DNA of 64,000 nt from JAITVM01 sp031551135 (lineage in GTDB: Bacteria > Bacillota > Clostridia > Lachnospirales > JAITVM01). The stretch is from the NCBI GenBank assembly GCA_031551135.1, contig JAVBOA010000017.1, positions 1-64,000 on the forward strand, read 5' to 3'. Position numbers and translations under genes: made by a program. Positions 8,558-17,429 of this stretch are shown here, in pieces (within the stretch, counting starts at the first letter, position 1; each line of letters begins with the position of its first letter). Below the pieces are notes generated by a model. That model was not told where the DNA came from. It did no database searches and was given only the letters and a program-made list of their open reading frames with translations.

Positions 8558-9592
8558 ATGAAGAAAATTACTTTTATTTTAATAATATTTATAGGTGCGC
8601 TCGCCTATATTACTACAAAATATTCTATAGATTTATTAGATAATTATAACACAGAAGAAAAACGATTGGCGAAATACAATCCAAGTGAATTCGACGCGAG
8701 CGAGAACAAAAAATATTTAGTATTTGTCGATAATTTGCTTGCGGATTCGTTTGACGATTTTGAATCGGCGAAAAATTATGCGGAAAAAAGAAACAATACG
8801 TTAATTCGGGAGAAAAATAAGACGAACTATATATGGGATAATTATGCTGAATTTTTGGTATATGTCGACACGGAAAATTATTCTGAATTTAAAGATTTTA
8901 AATCCGCTGTCGATTTCGCGAATTCCAAAGAGCGTGCGTTTGTATATTTTAGAAAAAACTCGGCACTTTTGTGGACAAACGTGGATAAATATAAGGATTC
9001 TCACCAAATAAAATCTGTTGGACAAATAAAACAGATGCCCGAATTGCCGCGCGGCTGCGAAGTAACATCGCTTGCTATGTTGATTAATTATGCGGGAATT
9101 AAGGTTGATAAAATGACTTTGGCGGACAAGATTTCCAAAGTGCCTTACAAAGATGGAGAAATTTTTTTCGGCAACCCGAATAAGGGATTTGTCGGAGATA
9201 TGTACGACTTTAAAAAAAATGGCTTGGGCGTTTATCACGCGCCGGTATTTCAGCTTTTGAAAGAATATTTGCCGAATTCGGCAGTCGACATCAGTTCGGC
9301 TGATTTTGAGAATATTTTGTTTTTTGTAAATAATAACTGCCCTGTTTGGGTGATTATTAATTCTACATATAAAGAGCTTGATAAAAAATATTTTCAAATC
9401 TGGAACACAAAAGAAGGAGATATAAAAATTACAAATAAAGAACATTCGGTTCTGATAACAGGATATGATAAGGATTTTGTTTATTTTAATGATCCGCTCG
9501 GGGCTACTGGTTCCGCTTCGATCTCGGATTTTGAAAAAGCTTGGATTCAAATGGGGCGGCAGGCCGTTACTGTCACGGGAATGTCTCACTAA
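8558..9592 (+). CDS. Membrane-anchored C39-like (papain-fold) peptidase
   Basis: A 344-residue surface protein. Residues 4-20 form an uncleaved signal anchor. Residues about 52-97 and 98-142 are two diverged copies of one module (K-Y-L-V-F-V-D ... D-F-E-S-A-K-x-Y-A ... I-W-D-N and E-F-L-V-Y-V-D ... D-F-K-S-A-V-D-F-A ... L-W-T-N). The C-terminal half is a peptidase_C39_2 domain with LPRGCEVTSLAML (nucleophile Cys167), EHSVLITGYD (His296) and YFNDPLG (Asp312). Substrate is unknown. The neighbour is a wall-anchored adhesin 46 bp downstream, so a joint role at the cell surface is inferred. An ATG preceded by ACAGGTAGGC was taken as start. Confidence 0.85.
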   Translation: MKKITFILIIFIGALAYITTKYSIDLLDNYNTEEKRLAKYNPSEFDASENKKYLVFVDNLLADSFDDFESAKNYAEKRNNTLIREKNKTNYIWDNYAEFLVYVDTENYSEFKDFKSAVDFANSKERAFVYFRKNSALLWTNVDKYKDSHQIKSVGQIKQMPELPRGCEVTSLAMLINYAGIKVDKMTLADKISKVPYKDGEIFFGNPNKGFVGDMYDFKKNGLGVYHAPVFQLLKEYLPNSAVDISSADFENILFFVNNNCPVWVIINSTYKELDKKYFQIWNTKEGDIKITNKEHSVLITGYDKDFVYFNDPLGATGSASISDFEKAWIQMGRQAVTVTGMSH

Positions 9593-9638
9593 TTCTATAG
9601 ACAAAAGATAATATTATGGGCAAAATGGGAGTGATAAA

Positions 9639-12494
9639 ATGGAATTGTATAAACTGGAAAATAAAAAATATATCGCTTTTTGTATGGTTTTGATTGTGTT
9701 TTTATTGTTTTTCCGTTCGCAGTTCGCCGTTATGGCGAACAATGGCTGGCTTACCGAAACCGCCGACGGATATTATAGTATCGGAAATAATCTGGAAGTT
9801 AAAGTTGATATATTAAACGGCAAAAAAGTCCCGATTGATAATAACGAGAATTTATTTTATAACGGGCAATCTGTTTATATTAGGCTGGATTGGCGCACGA
9901 CAGACACGGTTTTAGAAGGGACATCTTTAAAATTAGAGCTTCCGACAAACCGTTTGAACAGCCAAATTGGTTTTGAGTCTCCGCTTTACCGAAATGTCGA
10001 GGTAATTTCCGATGACTCCAGAATTTTGACTTCACTGAAATCAGACGGAGGGACGTTAACGGCATTTTTCCTTGCCGACAACGAAAGACCGATTGAAAAA
10101 GATAAATCGGGAACGATTTACATCCCTCACAATATATTTGTAACACCCGAAGCAAATAAATTTTTAATACATACAATGGAACTTTTATTGACAGGCGACA
10201 ACGGACAGCAAAAACCAATTAGGAAAGAAATATCCAAAATCGATAACGGAATAAAAGTAGATTCTTTAGCATTAAAAAATAAAAATTCAAATGAAAATAT
10301 TATTTCGGTCGACAATTTGACTAATAATTCAGTAATTCTTTCTTTTAATTATCATAGCAGCGAACAGGGAATCAGCGCCGGCGACAGCGTTCTTTTGCGG
10401 CTTTCTGATTTTGATGTAAATAAAAACGCAAAGATTAAGCCTTTTGCATACGAAATGCTCGACATCAACGACGATTCCGGAAAAAAAGTCGGATATATGA
10501 TGTTTCAGGACGGCAACGCAAATAATAAAGATTCGCTTATCAGAGTGGTTTTTAATAATGCTTTCGAGGGCAAAAAGAAAATTAACGGCTCGATTGGAGT
10601 TTTGACCGATCTTTCGTTTCATAAAGCCTCGGATAATGAATCGAATTTAGGGATTGTTGTAAATAATATCGAAAATATTCTGACTGTGCGCGGACCGGCA
10701 GAAACCGAAGAAAATATTGAACTTCGTTTCAATACGGATATTAATTCGAATGAAAGCCGCAAAACAATTGTTGTAAACGAAAATGATGTTATTAAACAAT
10801 CGGAATCCCCAAAAAATATTTTTAATGTTCGCAAAAATTATATTCTTTCGGAAACCGTTCCGGAAAAAAATTATTATATCCTTGAGGATTCGATTTATAT
10901 TGTAAAATTTTTATCAAAAACTTCCGGCGAAGAGAACAGTGTTTCAAATTATGGTTTGGATTCGCTTATGCTGAAAAAAGATTCTTCTGAATTAAATAAA
11001 ATTTCGCTCAATAAATCCGAATTCAGAAACCAGCGCGGAATGAGCATCAGAGAATTTTTGGAATATAACGGAAATAAAGATGCATTCAATTATGAAAAAG
11101 ATAAAGAAGGAAATATTATCGGCTTTAAATTGAACCTCGGCAGTTTGAATGAAGACCACGGAATAAACGGCGAATATGTAATAATGGACAAAGAGGGAAA
11201 CACCGAACGTGTTGCAAAAGACCGAAAGGCGTTTGGCTACATAGTTTATTACAATATCGCAAAAGGCGAAAAACGTGAGGATTTAGGAAGCTTGAAGCTC
11301 CAATTGATTGACGATAAAAAAGAGCCGATTGTAAATGCTCAAGTCGAAGTAAAAAAAGACAGCACAACGGTTGATTCGCAAACTACAAACGCTGAAGGTT
11401 TTATCGAATTTGACGGCCTTGAGTTTGGAAATTATACCTTGTCCGATTCTACGGGCGGAAATTTGAATATGCCGAATGTGAATTTTTCGGTAAATAATAA
11501 AAATTATAATAATTTGGATATCAGTAAATCCAGTTCGGATATTTCTTTTGAGAATAAAGCTTTTCAGGATAATAGCGGGAATGTTTCTGAATCCAATGTA
11601 AATATTATCGAGGCTGAGCCAATTAAAGGACAAGTTAAATTAATTAATAAAGACAGCCAAACGAATCAAATTATTTCCGGCGCAGAGTTTGATATTTATT
11701 CGCATATGGGCTTTAAAATCGAGAATGCAAGTATTAAGCTTACAAACGGCGAAGCTGTTACGCCAAAGCTGCCTTTGGGCGAATATTATCTTGTTCAGAC
11801 CAATGTGCGGTCGGGCTACAGCAATGCCGAAAAAATTTCGTTTGAAATAAAATCGAGCGATAAGATAGAAAGTATTGAAATATTTTCTTCCAGTATGTCG
11901 CCTGTAAAAATTTACAATTATTTTTTTGACGGAAGCCGGAAAAAACCAATTGAGGGCAGTGAATTCAAAATTTATTCTCATCAGGATTTGAATAAAGAAA
12001 TCGAATCGCTTACAACCGACGGAAACGGTTACGCTGTTTCAAAATCCCTGCCATATGGAAGGTATTTTATTTCGCAGACAATTGTTGATTCTTCGTATGT
12101 TTTAAATGAAACAAGCGTGCCGGTAAATTCAACGGATAAAAAACTGGATTCCAGCGGTGCGTTTCTGGTAGAAATAGAAAATAAACTTGCCGGAAATTCC
12201 ATGATAATGGAGATTCCGGAGGAGAAAATTCCGCTTTCACCGGCAGATAATGAAGCCGTTACCGAAAATGTAATTGCGGACGCAAATTCTGCCGAAACAA
12301 AGCCTAGCGATGAAGAAGCGCTTTTTGGGGCACCTGCTGAAAAGCCCGAGGAAACTCAAATTGAGGATGATAAAAACAACCCGACTACCGGGGATGATTT
12401 TTCAATTTTGCATTTTATTTTTATCTCGATAGTAATGTTGATTTTTATCGGAGTGAAATTTTATTTAACAAAAGACCCGTACAAAATATTGTGA
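9639..12494 (+). CDS. Cna_B/SpaA-type cell-wall anchored surface protein
   Basis: A 951-residue secreted protein. It has a signal segment at residues 11-33 (FCMVLIVFLLFFRSQF), a long N-terminal region of beta-rich, unrecognised sequence to about 545, then three collagen-binding B-like modules (starting near GSLKLQLIDD, GQVKLINKD and PVKIYNYFFDG; each ends with a G-x-Y-x-L/I-type strand). A Pro/Glu-rich spacer leads to the sorting signal NPTTGDD near residue 914, a hydrophobic segment and a tail. NPTTG resembles the non-LPXTG motifs read by clostridial class B sortases, but no sortase is in the window. The tail after the membrane segment (KFYLTKDPYKIL) is longer than usual. Likely a pilin or adhesin. 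Confidence 0.8.
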   Translation: MELYKLENKKYIAFCMVLIVFLLFFRSQFAVMANNGWLTETADGYYSIGNNLEVKVDILNGKKVPIDNNENLFYNGQSVYIRLDWRTTDTVLEGTSLKLELPTNRLNSQIGFESPLYRNVEVISDDSRILTSLKSDGGTLTAFFLADNERPIEKDKSGTIYIPHNIFVTPEANKFLIHTMELLLTGDNGQQKPIRKEISKIDNGIKVDSLALKNKNSNENIISVDNLTNNSVILSFNYHSSEQGISAGDSVLLRLSDFDVNKNAKIKPFAYEMLDINDDSGKKVGYMMFQDGNANNKDSLIRVVFNNAFEGKKKINGSIGVLTDLSFHKASDNESNLGIVVNNIENILTVRGPAETEENIELRFNTDINSNESRKTIVVNENDVIKQSESPKNIFNVRKNYILSETVPEKNYYILEDSIYIVKFLSKTSGEENSVSNYGLDSLMLKKDSSELNKISLNKSEFRNQRGMSIREFLEYNGNKDAFNYEKDKEGNIIGFKLNLGSLNEDHGINGEYVIMDKEGNTERVAKDRKAFGYIVYYNIAKGEKREDLGSLKLQLIDDKKEPIVNAQVEVKKDSTTVDSQTTNAEGFIEFDGLEFGNYTLSDSTGGNLNMPNVNFSVNNKNYNNLDISKSSSDISFENKAFQDNSGNVSESNVNIIEAEPIKGQVKLINKDSQTNQIISGAEFDIYSHMGFKIENASIKLTNGEAVTPKLPLGEYYLVQTNVRSGYSNAEKISFEIKSSDKIESIEIFSSSMSPVKIYNYFFDGSRKKPIEGSEFKIYSHQDLNKEIESLTTDGNGYAVSKSLPYGRYFISQTIVDSSYVLNETSVPVNSTDKKLDSSGAFLVEIENKLAGNSMIMEIPEEKIPLSPADNEAVTENVIADANSAETKPSDEEALFGAPAEKPEETQIEDDKNNPTTGDDFSILHFIFISIVMLIFIGVKFYLTKDPYKIL

Positions 12495-12513
12495 TATAGT
12501 GACGAATGAAAAT

Positions 12514-12556
12514 AAAATACACGCCCGTTCCTTTTAGAGGAATGGGCGTGTATTTT
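12514..12556. terminator. Bidirectional terminator between the surface protein and asnB
   Basis: A long stem, AAAATACACGCCCGTTCC against GGAATGGGCGTGTATTTT with a 7-nt loop. The A/T ends give U runs on both strands, as expected between convergent genes. Confidence 0.9.
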
Positions 12557-12574
12557 ATTGTGATCAAATTTTTT

Positions 12575-14395
12575 TTATGCAAAATATTCTTTATGCCATA
12601 CCAAAAACATATAAATTGTCCAAATTTTGCGGCTGTTATCGATTTTTCCGTCTCTATGAACATCCAATAATTTTTTTATTTCATCAAATTTGAAATATTT
12701 TTTAGCCACTTCGGAACTAAATTCACTGAGAACTTTATTATAATATTCGTCTTCTCTGAGCCAAATTCTAATCGGCACCGGAAAACCGAGTTTCTTTTTA
12801 TTCGCGACTTCTTCCGGCAAATGCCTGTGCGCCGCTTTTCTGAACGCAAGCTTTGTGCCGTCTTTGCCGACTTTTAAATTGGTCGGAAGTTTTGATGCCA
12901 TCTCAAAAACCTTTATATCCAAAAACGGAACACGAACTTCCAAAGAATTTGCCATGCTCATTTTATCGGCTTTCAAAAGAATATCGCCCAAAAGCCAAAA
13001 ATGGATATCAATATATTGCATTTTAGTAACATCATCTAAATCATTAACTCGCGTATAATATGGTTTTGTGAGGTCTTGCGGGCGGTATTTGCCGATAGGA
13101 TTAAGGAGAACATTTTCCCTTTCTTCTTTCGAAAAAATCTTTGCATTGCCGATAAAACGTTCCTCGACATCTTGACTTGCGCGAATCAAAAGATTTTTAC
13201 CCTTTATATTGAAAGGAATTATCGAGGCGAGTTTCCCTAAAAATTTTCTCAAAAACCTCGGCAAATTGGTCAAAAATTTAATATCCATCGGTTCTTTATA
13301 AATATTGTAGCCGCCGAAAAATTCGTCCGCGCCTTCGCCCGAAAGCGCAATTTTAAGCTGTTTTGAAGCGTGTTGGCTGACGAAATAAAGCGCGACGGCC
13401 GACGGGTCAGCCAAAGGCTCGTCCATATGATATTGAATTTTCGGCAGTATATTCCAGTAATCATCTTTGGAAATCATTTTCGAATGATTTTCAATTCCGA
13501 TGCTTTCGGTCAATGATTTTGCGTATTCAACCTCATTGTATTTATCATAATCAAAACCGACAGTAAAAGTTTTTCGGCCGTTGAAACATGAAGCCACATA
13601 AGAAGAATCCACACCGCTCGATAAAAACGAACCGACTTCCACGTCGCTGACCTTGTGATATTCGATACTTTCTAAAATCGTTTTATCAATAAGCTCGACA
13701 GCTTCATCCTCGTCTATCGGTTCCGGATCGAATTTCGGCTCATAATAGCGTTTTATATCTAATTTGCCGTTTTTAAATACTAAATAATGCGAAGGATAGA
13801 GTTTAAAAATACCTTCAAAAAAAGTTTCTGTCAAAACAGAATATTGAAAAGTTAAATAATTTTCCAGTGCCAGCATATTCAGCTTTTTATCAAAATGCGG
13901 ATAATCAAGTATAGATTTAATCTCAGAGCCAAAAACAATATTTCCGTTTGTGACCGAATAATAAAGAGGTTTTATTCCAAAATAATCTCTGAAACAAAAA
14001 AGCGAATTATCACGTTTATCAAAAATCACAACCGCGAACATGCCTCGGAGGCGTTTTATCATATTGTGTCCGTACTCTTCATATAAATGTACCAAAACCT
14101 CAGTATCTGATTTTGTATAAAAAATATGTCCTTTTTCTTTTAATTCGGCCGTCAGTTCTTTATAATTATATATTTCGCCGTTAAGCATAACAACAATAGA
14201 CTTGTCCTCGTTAAAAATCGGCTGTGTTCCGCCTTCCAAATCTATCATGCTCAAACGCCGAAATCCAAGGGTAACATTATCATCCGTATAAATTCCGCTG
14301 CTGTCCGGTCCCCTATGAACTATTCTATCCATCATGGTGTTAATTATAATTTCATTGTTTGGAACTGTCCCTGTAAAACCTACGAAGCCACACAT
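12575..14395 (-). CDS. asnB: Asparagine synthase (glutamine-hydrolysing)
   Basis: Makes asparagine from aspartate, ATP and glutamine. The N-terminal nucleophile glutaminase domain starts MCGFVGF; Cys2 is exposed after Met removal, so the start must be the ATG at 14395 (GGAGG upstream), not the open frame start at 14428. Other visible parts are the LNGEIYNY loop, the R-R-L-S-M-I-D glutamine site and the synthetase pyrophosphate loop SSGVDSSYVA, followed by LSGEGADEFFGGY. At 606 residues it has normal family length. It is a single-gene unit convergent with the surface protein gene. Confidence 0.95.
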   Translation of the reverse strand: MCGFVGFTGTVPNNEIIINTMMDRIVHRGPDSSGIYTDDNVTLGFRRLSMIDLEGGTQPIFNEDKSIVVMLNGEIYNYKELTAELKEKGHIFYTKSDTEVLVHLYEEYGHNMIKRLRGMFAVVIFDKRDNSLFCFRDYFGIKPLYYSVTNGNIVFGSEIKSILDYPHFDKKLNMLALENYLTFQYSVLTETFFEGIFKLYPSHYLVFKNGKLDIKRYYEPKFDPEPIDEDEAVELIDKTILESIEYHKVSDVEVGSFLSSGVDSSYVASCFNGRKTFTVGFDYDKYNEVEYAKSLTESIGIENHSKMISKDDYWNILPKIQYHMDEPLADPSAVALYFVSQHASKQLKIALSGEGADEFFGGYNIYKEPMDIKFLTNLPRFLRKFLGKLASIIPFNIKGKNLLIRASQDVEERFIGNAKIFSKEERENVLLNPIGKYRPQDLTKPYYTRVNDLDDVTKMQYIDIHFWLLGDILLKADKMSMANSLEVRVPFLDIKVFEMASKLPTNLKVGKDGTKLAFRKAAHRHLPEEVANKKKLGFPVPIRIWLREDEYYNKVLSEFSSEVAKKYFKFDEIKKLLDVHRDGKIDNSRKIWTIYMFLVWHKEYFA

Positions 14396-14572
14396 AAAAA
14401 AATTGCCTCCTTGATTATAAAAAAACAAAACTTCTATATATAATTTTTATAAATGCTTTATTTTCCAAATATATAAACTTAAGAAAATGTAACATAAATT
14501 CGATATAAAATCAATTGATATACCGATTATTTTAAAATATTTTTGATATTTTGTATTTTTATGGAATACTTT

Positions 14573-14601
14573 TACTATTTCCATTTGGAACGAAAATAGT
14601 A
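14573..14601. repeat. 29-bp mini-hairpin of the TA-flanked palindrome family
   Basis: TACTATTTCC and GAAAATAGTA bracket a short centre. The ends match the termini of the 111-bp elements, but the inner stem is absent. Confidence 0.8.
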
Positions 14602-14756
14602 TAGCAATATTATTTACTATAAATGGAAAATTAATAAATAGTTTTAAAAATTTTTTAAAAAATCCCAATAAAACAAAATAATTTATTTAAGCTTAATTTA
14701 AAAAAAACCGATAATAGATATAACTAATCTAGAGCAACTATAAATTTAATTTTTTA

Positions 14757-14785
14757 TACTATTTTCCTTTGTAATGAAAATAGTA
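14757..14785. repeat. 29-bp mini-hairpin of the TA-flanked palindrome family
   Basis: TACTATTTTCC and ATGAAAATAGTA bracket a 6-nt centre. This is a second solo terminal palindrome, 156 bp after the first, about 90 bp upstream of the cheV start. Confidence 0.8.
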
Positions 14786-14847
14786 TTAGTTGCGATAAAA
14801 TTAAAATGGACTTTTTTCCTGGTTGGTTGAGGGAGGTATTTTTTATT

Positions 14848-15768
14848 ATGGCTGTTGCAGCAAAAAAACAAGAGATATTACTTGAAGCAGGCACAAATGA
14901 GCTTGAAATAATGGAATTTACTATAGATGGCAAGCATTTTGGTATAAACGTCGCCAAAGTAACCGAAATCATGCAGTTTCAGGAAATCACTTCCATGCCG
15001 AATTCCAATAAGTTTATCGAAGGAATTTTTAAACCGCGTGATGTAATAATGGTTGTTGTAAATCTCGGCGCGTATTTAAACCTAGATACTGCATCTAAAA
15101 ATTCTCGGGATATCTTGATTATCACAAATTTCAACAAAACGAACACAGCTTTTCATGTACATTCAGTAGAAGCCATTCACAGGATTTCATGGACGAATAT
15201 TGATAAGCCGGACCGTGCGATTTACGGCACGCAGGACGGCCTGGCGACAGGGATCGCAAGGCTTGACAATCGCCTCATCACGATTTTGGATTTTGAAAAA
15301 ATCATTGGTGATATTTGCCCTGAAAATTCAATCCAAATTTCTGATCTCGACAAATTGGGCAAACGTGATAAATTGGAAAAACCGATTATGGTCGTTGAAG
15401 ACTCGCCTTTGCTAGAAAAATTGATAGTAGAAGCGCTACATAAATCCGGATATGTGAATGTTGAATGTTGTTCAAATGGACAAGAGGCTTGGGATAAGCT
15501 TTTAATCTTGAAAAATACTTACCCAAATGATTTAAAATCCTCTATTTCATGTATCGTTAGTGACATAGAAATGCCGAAAATGGACGGTCTTGCTTTAACT
15601 AAGCTGGTTAAAACAGATCCTGCTTTAAAAGAACTTCCGATAATTATTTTCTCTTCGCTTATAACCGAAGAGATGCGTATAAAATGTAGCTCGATTGGCT
15701 CGGTAGCACAGATTACCAAACCTGAAATCGGTAAGCTCGTTACTTTAATCGATCAATATAGTTTATAA
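14848..15768 (+). CDS. cheV: CheV-type chemotaxis coupling protein (CheW-receiver fusion)
   Basis: Links chemoreceptors to CheA and is tuned by phosphorylation. The 306 residues split into a CheW-like domain (about 18-155, with EFTIDGKHFGINVAKVTEI and the MPNS/KPRDV loops) and a receiver domain (about 180-306, with VVEDSPLL, the phospho-acceptor Asp in IVSDIEMPKMDG, and FSSLI). The frame opens at 14806, but the ATG at 14848 follows GGGAGGT and gives a normal N-terminus. It stands alone; the only other chemotaxis gene in the window is the receptor at 22-24.7 kb. Confidence 0.93.
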   Translation: MAVAAKKQEILLEAGTNELEIMEFTIDGKHFGINVAKVTEIMQFQEITSMPNSNKFIEGIFKPRDVIMVVVNLGAYLNLDTASKNSRDILIITNFNKTNTAFHVHSVEAIHRISWTNIDKPDRAIYGTQDGLATGIARLDNRLITILDFEKIIGDICPENSIQISDLDKLGKRDKLEKPIMVVEDSPLLEKLIVEALHKSGYVNVECCSNGQEAWDKLLILKNTYPNDLKSSISCIVSDIEMPKMDGLALTKLVKTDPALKELPIIIFSSLITEEMRIKCSSIGSVAQITKPEIGKLVTLIDQYSL

Positions 15769-15770
15769 TA

Positions 15771-15810
15771 AAAAAGCTGCGCTTTATCACAATTTGCGCA
15801 GCCTTTTTTT
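15771..15810. terminator. Bidirectional terminator between cheV and the recR unit
   Basis: GCTGCGC pairs with GCGCAGC, flanked by an A run on the left and a T run on the right, as fits the convergent genes. Confidence 0.88.
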
Positions 15811-15813
15811 ATA

Positions 15814-16401
15814 TTATTTGATTCTGGTAAAAGTTTTTGTTTTTTGAATCGATGTAAAAATCAACGCTATCAGACAAAGCACGAATGGAAAAAATACAAA
15901 GATGAAAGATAAATCCAAGTCAAAAATTTTTAGAGCGTAGCCGTAATTCAAAAAAGGGTTTAAAATAATTTCTTCACCTAAAGCGTCAATCAATAAATCA
16001 ATTTTCGTAAAATAGCCTATTATCGGCAGCAAATACAAAACAGACAATCCAAGCAACGGAAAAAGATTTACTTCTTTTACGCAAATCACCGTAACCAAAG
16101 CTATTGTTAAAAGAATAATTATTCCGGCTATATAATTGTGCATAAATCCGAAATATATCGGCGAAAATGAGCTGATTTCAATCGGGTCGTACGCATTGGT
16201 TATAAAAAAATATCTTGAAAACAATAATGAAATCACGAACAATGCTGCAAAGCTAATAAAAAACGATTTAAATTTCCTTTCGGTTGCAGCTTTAATCAGG
16301 AAATAATACATTAAAATCAAAATTATCAGCCGCACAATACATCCAAAAATATTTAAAGCACCAAAAGGTTCAATTGCGTTAGGATAATTTGTATAATACA
16401 T
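15814..16401 (-). CDS. Hypothetical multi-pass membrane protein
   Basis: A 195-residue integral membrane protein with about five hydrophobic helices and no recognised family. The ATG overlaps the recR stop (TAATG), with GGGAGGGA inside the end of recR as ribosome binding site, so the two are translationally coupled. The link to recR is positional only; I see no motif that suggests a recombination role. Confidence 0.75.
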   Translation of the reverse strand: MYYTNYPNAIEPFGALNIFGCIVRLIILILMYYFLIKAATERKFKSFFISFAALFVISLLFSRYFFITNAYDPIEISSFSPIYFGFMHNYIAGIIILLTIALVTVICVKEVNLFPLLGLSVLYLLPIIGYFTKIDLLIDALGEEIILNPFLNYGYALKIFDLDLSFIFVFFPFVLCLIALIFTSIQKTKTFTRIK

Positions 16402-17000
16402 TACATTTCCCTCCTACCCTCAAAAGCCCTGAAAAGTGTAACTTCATCAACGTATTCCAAATCACCGCCGACAGGAACGCCGTGGGCGATGCGCGTTACT
16501 TTTATCCCCAAAGGCTTGATTAAGCGGCTTATGTACATAGCCGTAGCTTCACCTTCAACATTTGGGTTGGTTGCCAAAATAACCTCCTCACATTTATTAT
16601 CTTTAAGCCTTTCCAGTAATTCCTTTATCTTCAAATCATTCGGCGTGATTCCGTTCATCGGAGATATGCTTCCGTGCAAAACATGATAATTTCCCGTATA
16701 TTCTCTGGTTTTTTCATATGCCGCCATATCGCGCGGATCTTCTACAACCATAATCATTTTTTCGTCACGTTTAGGATTTGAGCAAATTTTGCATGGGCTG
16801 GAATCCGTAATATTTTGGCAGACAGTGCAATATTTCAAATTCTTTCGGGCTTCGATTATCGCTCTCGATAACGATTCCGCCCTTTCGATAGGCATATTTA
16901 TTACATGAAAAGCAAGCCTTTGCGCCGATTTATGCCCAATCCCCGGCAGTTTTGAAAATTCCTCTATAAGCCTTGTTATAGAGTCTCCATAAAAATTCAT
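16401..17000 (-). CDS. recR: Recombination mediator RecR
   Basis: Works with RecF/RecO to load RecA at single-strand gaps. The 199 residues show the N-terminal helix-hairpin-helix (LPGIGHKSAQRLAFH), a four-Cys zinc finger (CTVCQNIT ... CKICSNP), and the Toprim domain (MVVEDPRDMAAYE, NPNVEGEATAMYI). The usual YbaB partner and dnaX are not upstream; instead a membrane protein gene is coupled downstream. Confidence 0.96.
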   Translation of the reverse strand: MNFYGDSITRLIEEFSKLPGIGHKSAQRLAFHVINMPIERAESLSRAIIEARKNLKYCTVCQNITDSSPCKICSNPKRDEKMIMVVEDPRDMAAYEKTREYTGNYHVLHGSISPMNGITPNDLKIKELLERLKDNKCEEVILATNPNVEGEATAMYISRLIKPLGIKVTRIAHGVPVGGDLEYVDEVTLFRAFEGRREM

Positions 17001-17023
17001 ATTATCACCAACTTTTTATTATC

Positions 17024-17053
17024 TATATATATCTAAAACATTGTAATTGTCAA
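17024..17053 (-). promoter_or_regulatory. Sigma-A-type promoter for recR
   Basis: On the minus strand TTGACA (17053-17048) is followed 18 nt later by TATATA (17029-17024), about 25 bp upstream of the recR start codon. Confidence 0.6.
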
Positions 17054-17105
17054 TTATTTTTTTATATTTTAATAATATTTACGAATTTATAAATTTATTG
17101 TTTTA

Positions 17106-17178
17106 TGCTATTTCCATTATAAAAGATAGAAAAAAATATTTCATTATGCGCCGGAAGCATTGTGCGGAACAGGCGCAC
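17106..17178 (-). repeat. Degenerate half copy of the 111-bp palindromic element
   Basis: The sequence TGCTATTTCCATTATAAAAG and the following TAGAAAAAAATATTTC match the left half of the full elements in the same orientation as the copy at 17187. The match fades after ATGCGCCGG and the right terminus is missing. It directly abuts the full copy. Confidence 0.65.
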
Positions 17179-17186
17179 AAATCTTA

Positions 17187-17298
17187 TACTATTTTCAATA
17201 TAAAGGATAGAAAAAAATATTTCATTTCGCGCTAGAAACATTGCGCGAAACGCTCCGCTGTGAAAAATTTTTTTCTACTTATCAAAATGAAAATAGTA
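17187..17298 (-). repeat. 112-bp TA-flanked palindromic element, full copy
   Basis: Termini TACTATTTTC and GAAAATAGTA; inner stem arms TAGAAAAAAATATTTC and GAAAAATTTTTTTCTA; apical stem TTTCGCGC/GCGCGAAA. Orientation (short-spaced arm first) is opposite to the copies at 33586, 46285 and 63666. It lies in the divergent gap between recR and the reductase gene. Confidence 0.88.
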
Positions 17299-17429
17299 TT
17301 AGTGCTCGTCAGTATATTGAGCGGATATATTATATATGCTAAAATCGGTACAATGAATTTATTATAAAATATATTCGATACGTGGAATATGGCAAAATTT
17401 AAAAAAATACTGAAGGTCAGTGATAGGAC

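Larger units (their letters stand above)
14396..14847. other. AT-rich divergent intergenic region holding two mini-hairpins
   Basis: This gap between divergent asnB and cheV contains no credible gene. It holds two 29-bp palindromes of the window's repeat family (14573-14601 and 14757-14785) and the GGGAGGT ribosome binding site of cheV at about 14830. No T-box or other known leader was recognised upstream of asnB. Confidence 0.6.

Noticed and set aside
14396..14470. T-box leader upstream of asnB
   Set aside because: No specifier-type structure or T-box consensus sequence is present between the start codon and the next repeats.
14447..14668. 73-aa minus-strand open frame in the asnB-cheV gap
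   Set aside because: It reads through one of the mini-hairpins, has low-complexity Phe/Ile/Lys composition and no ribosome binding site.
17047..17235. 62-aa open frame upstream of the reductase
   Set aside because: It consists of the half and full repeat elements read through; its duplicated K-D-R-K-K-Y-F-I segments come from the repeat arms.
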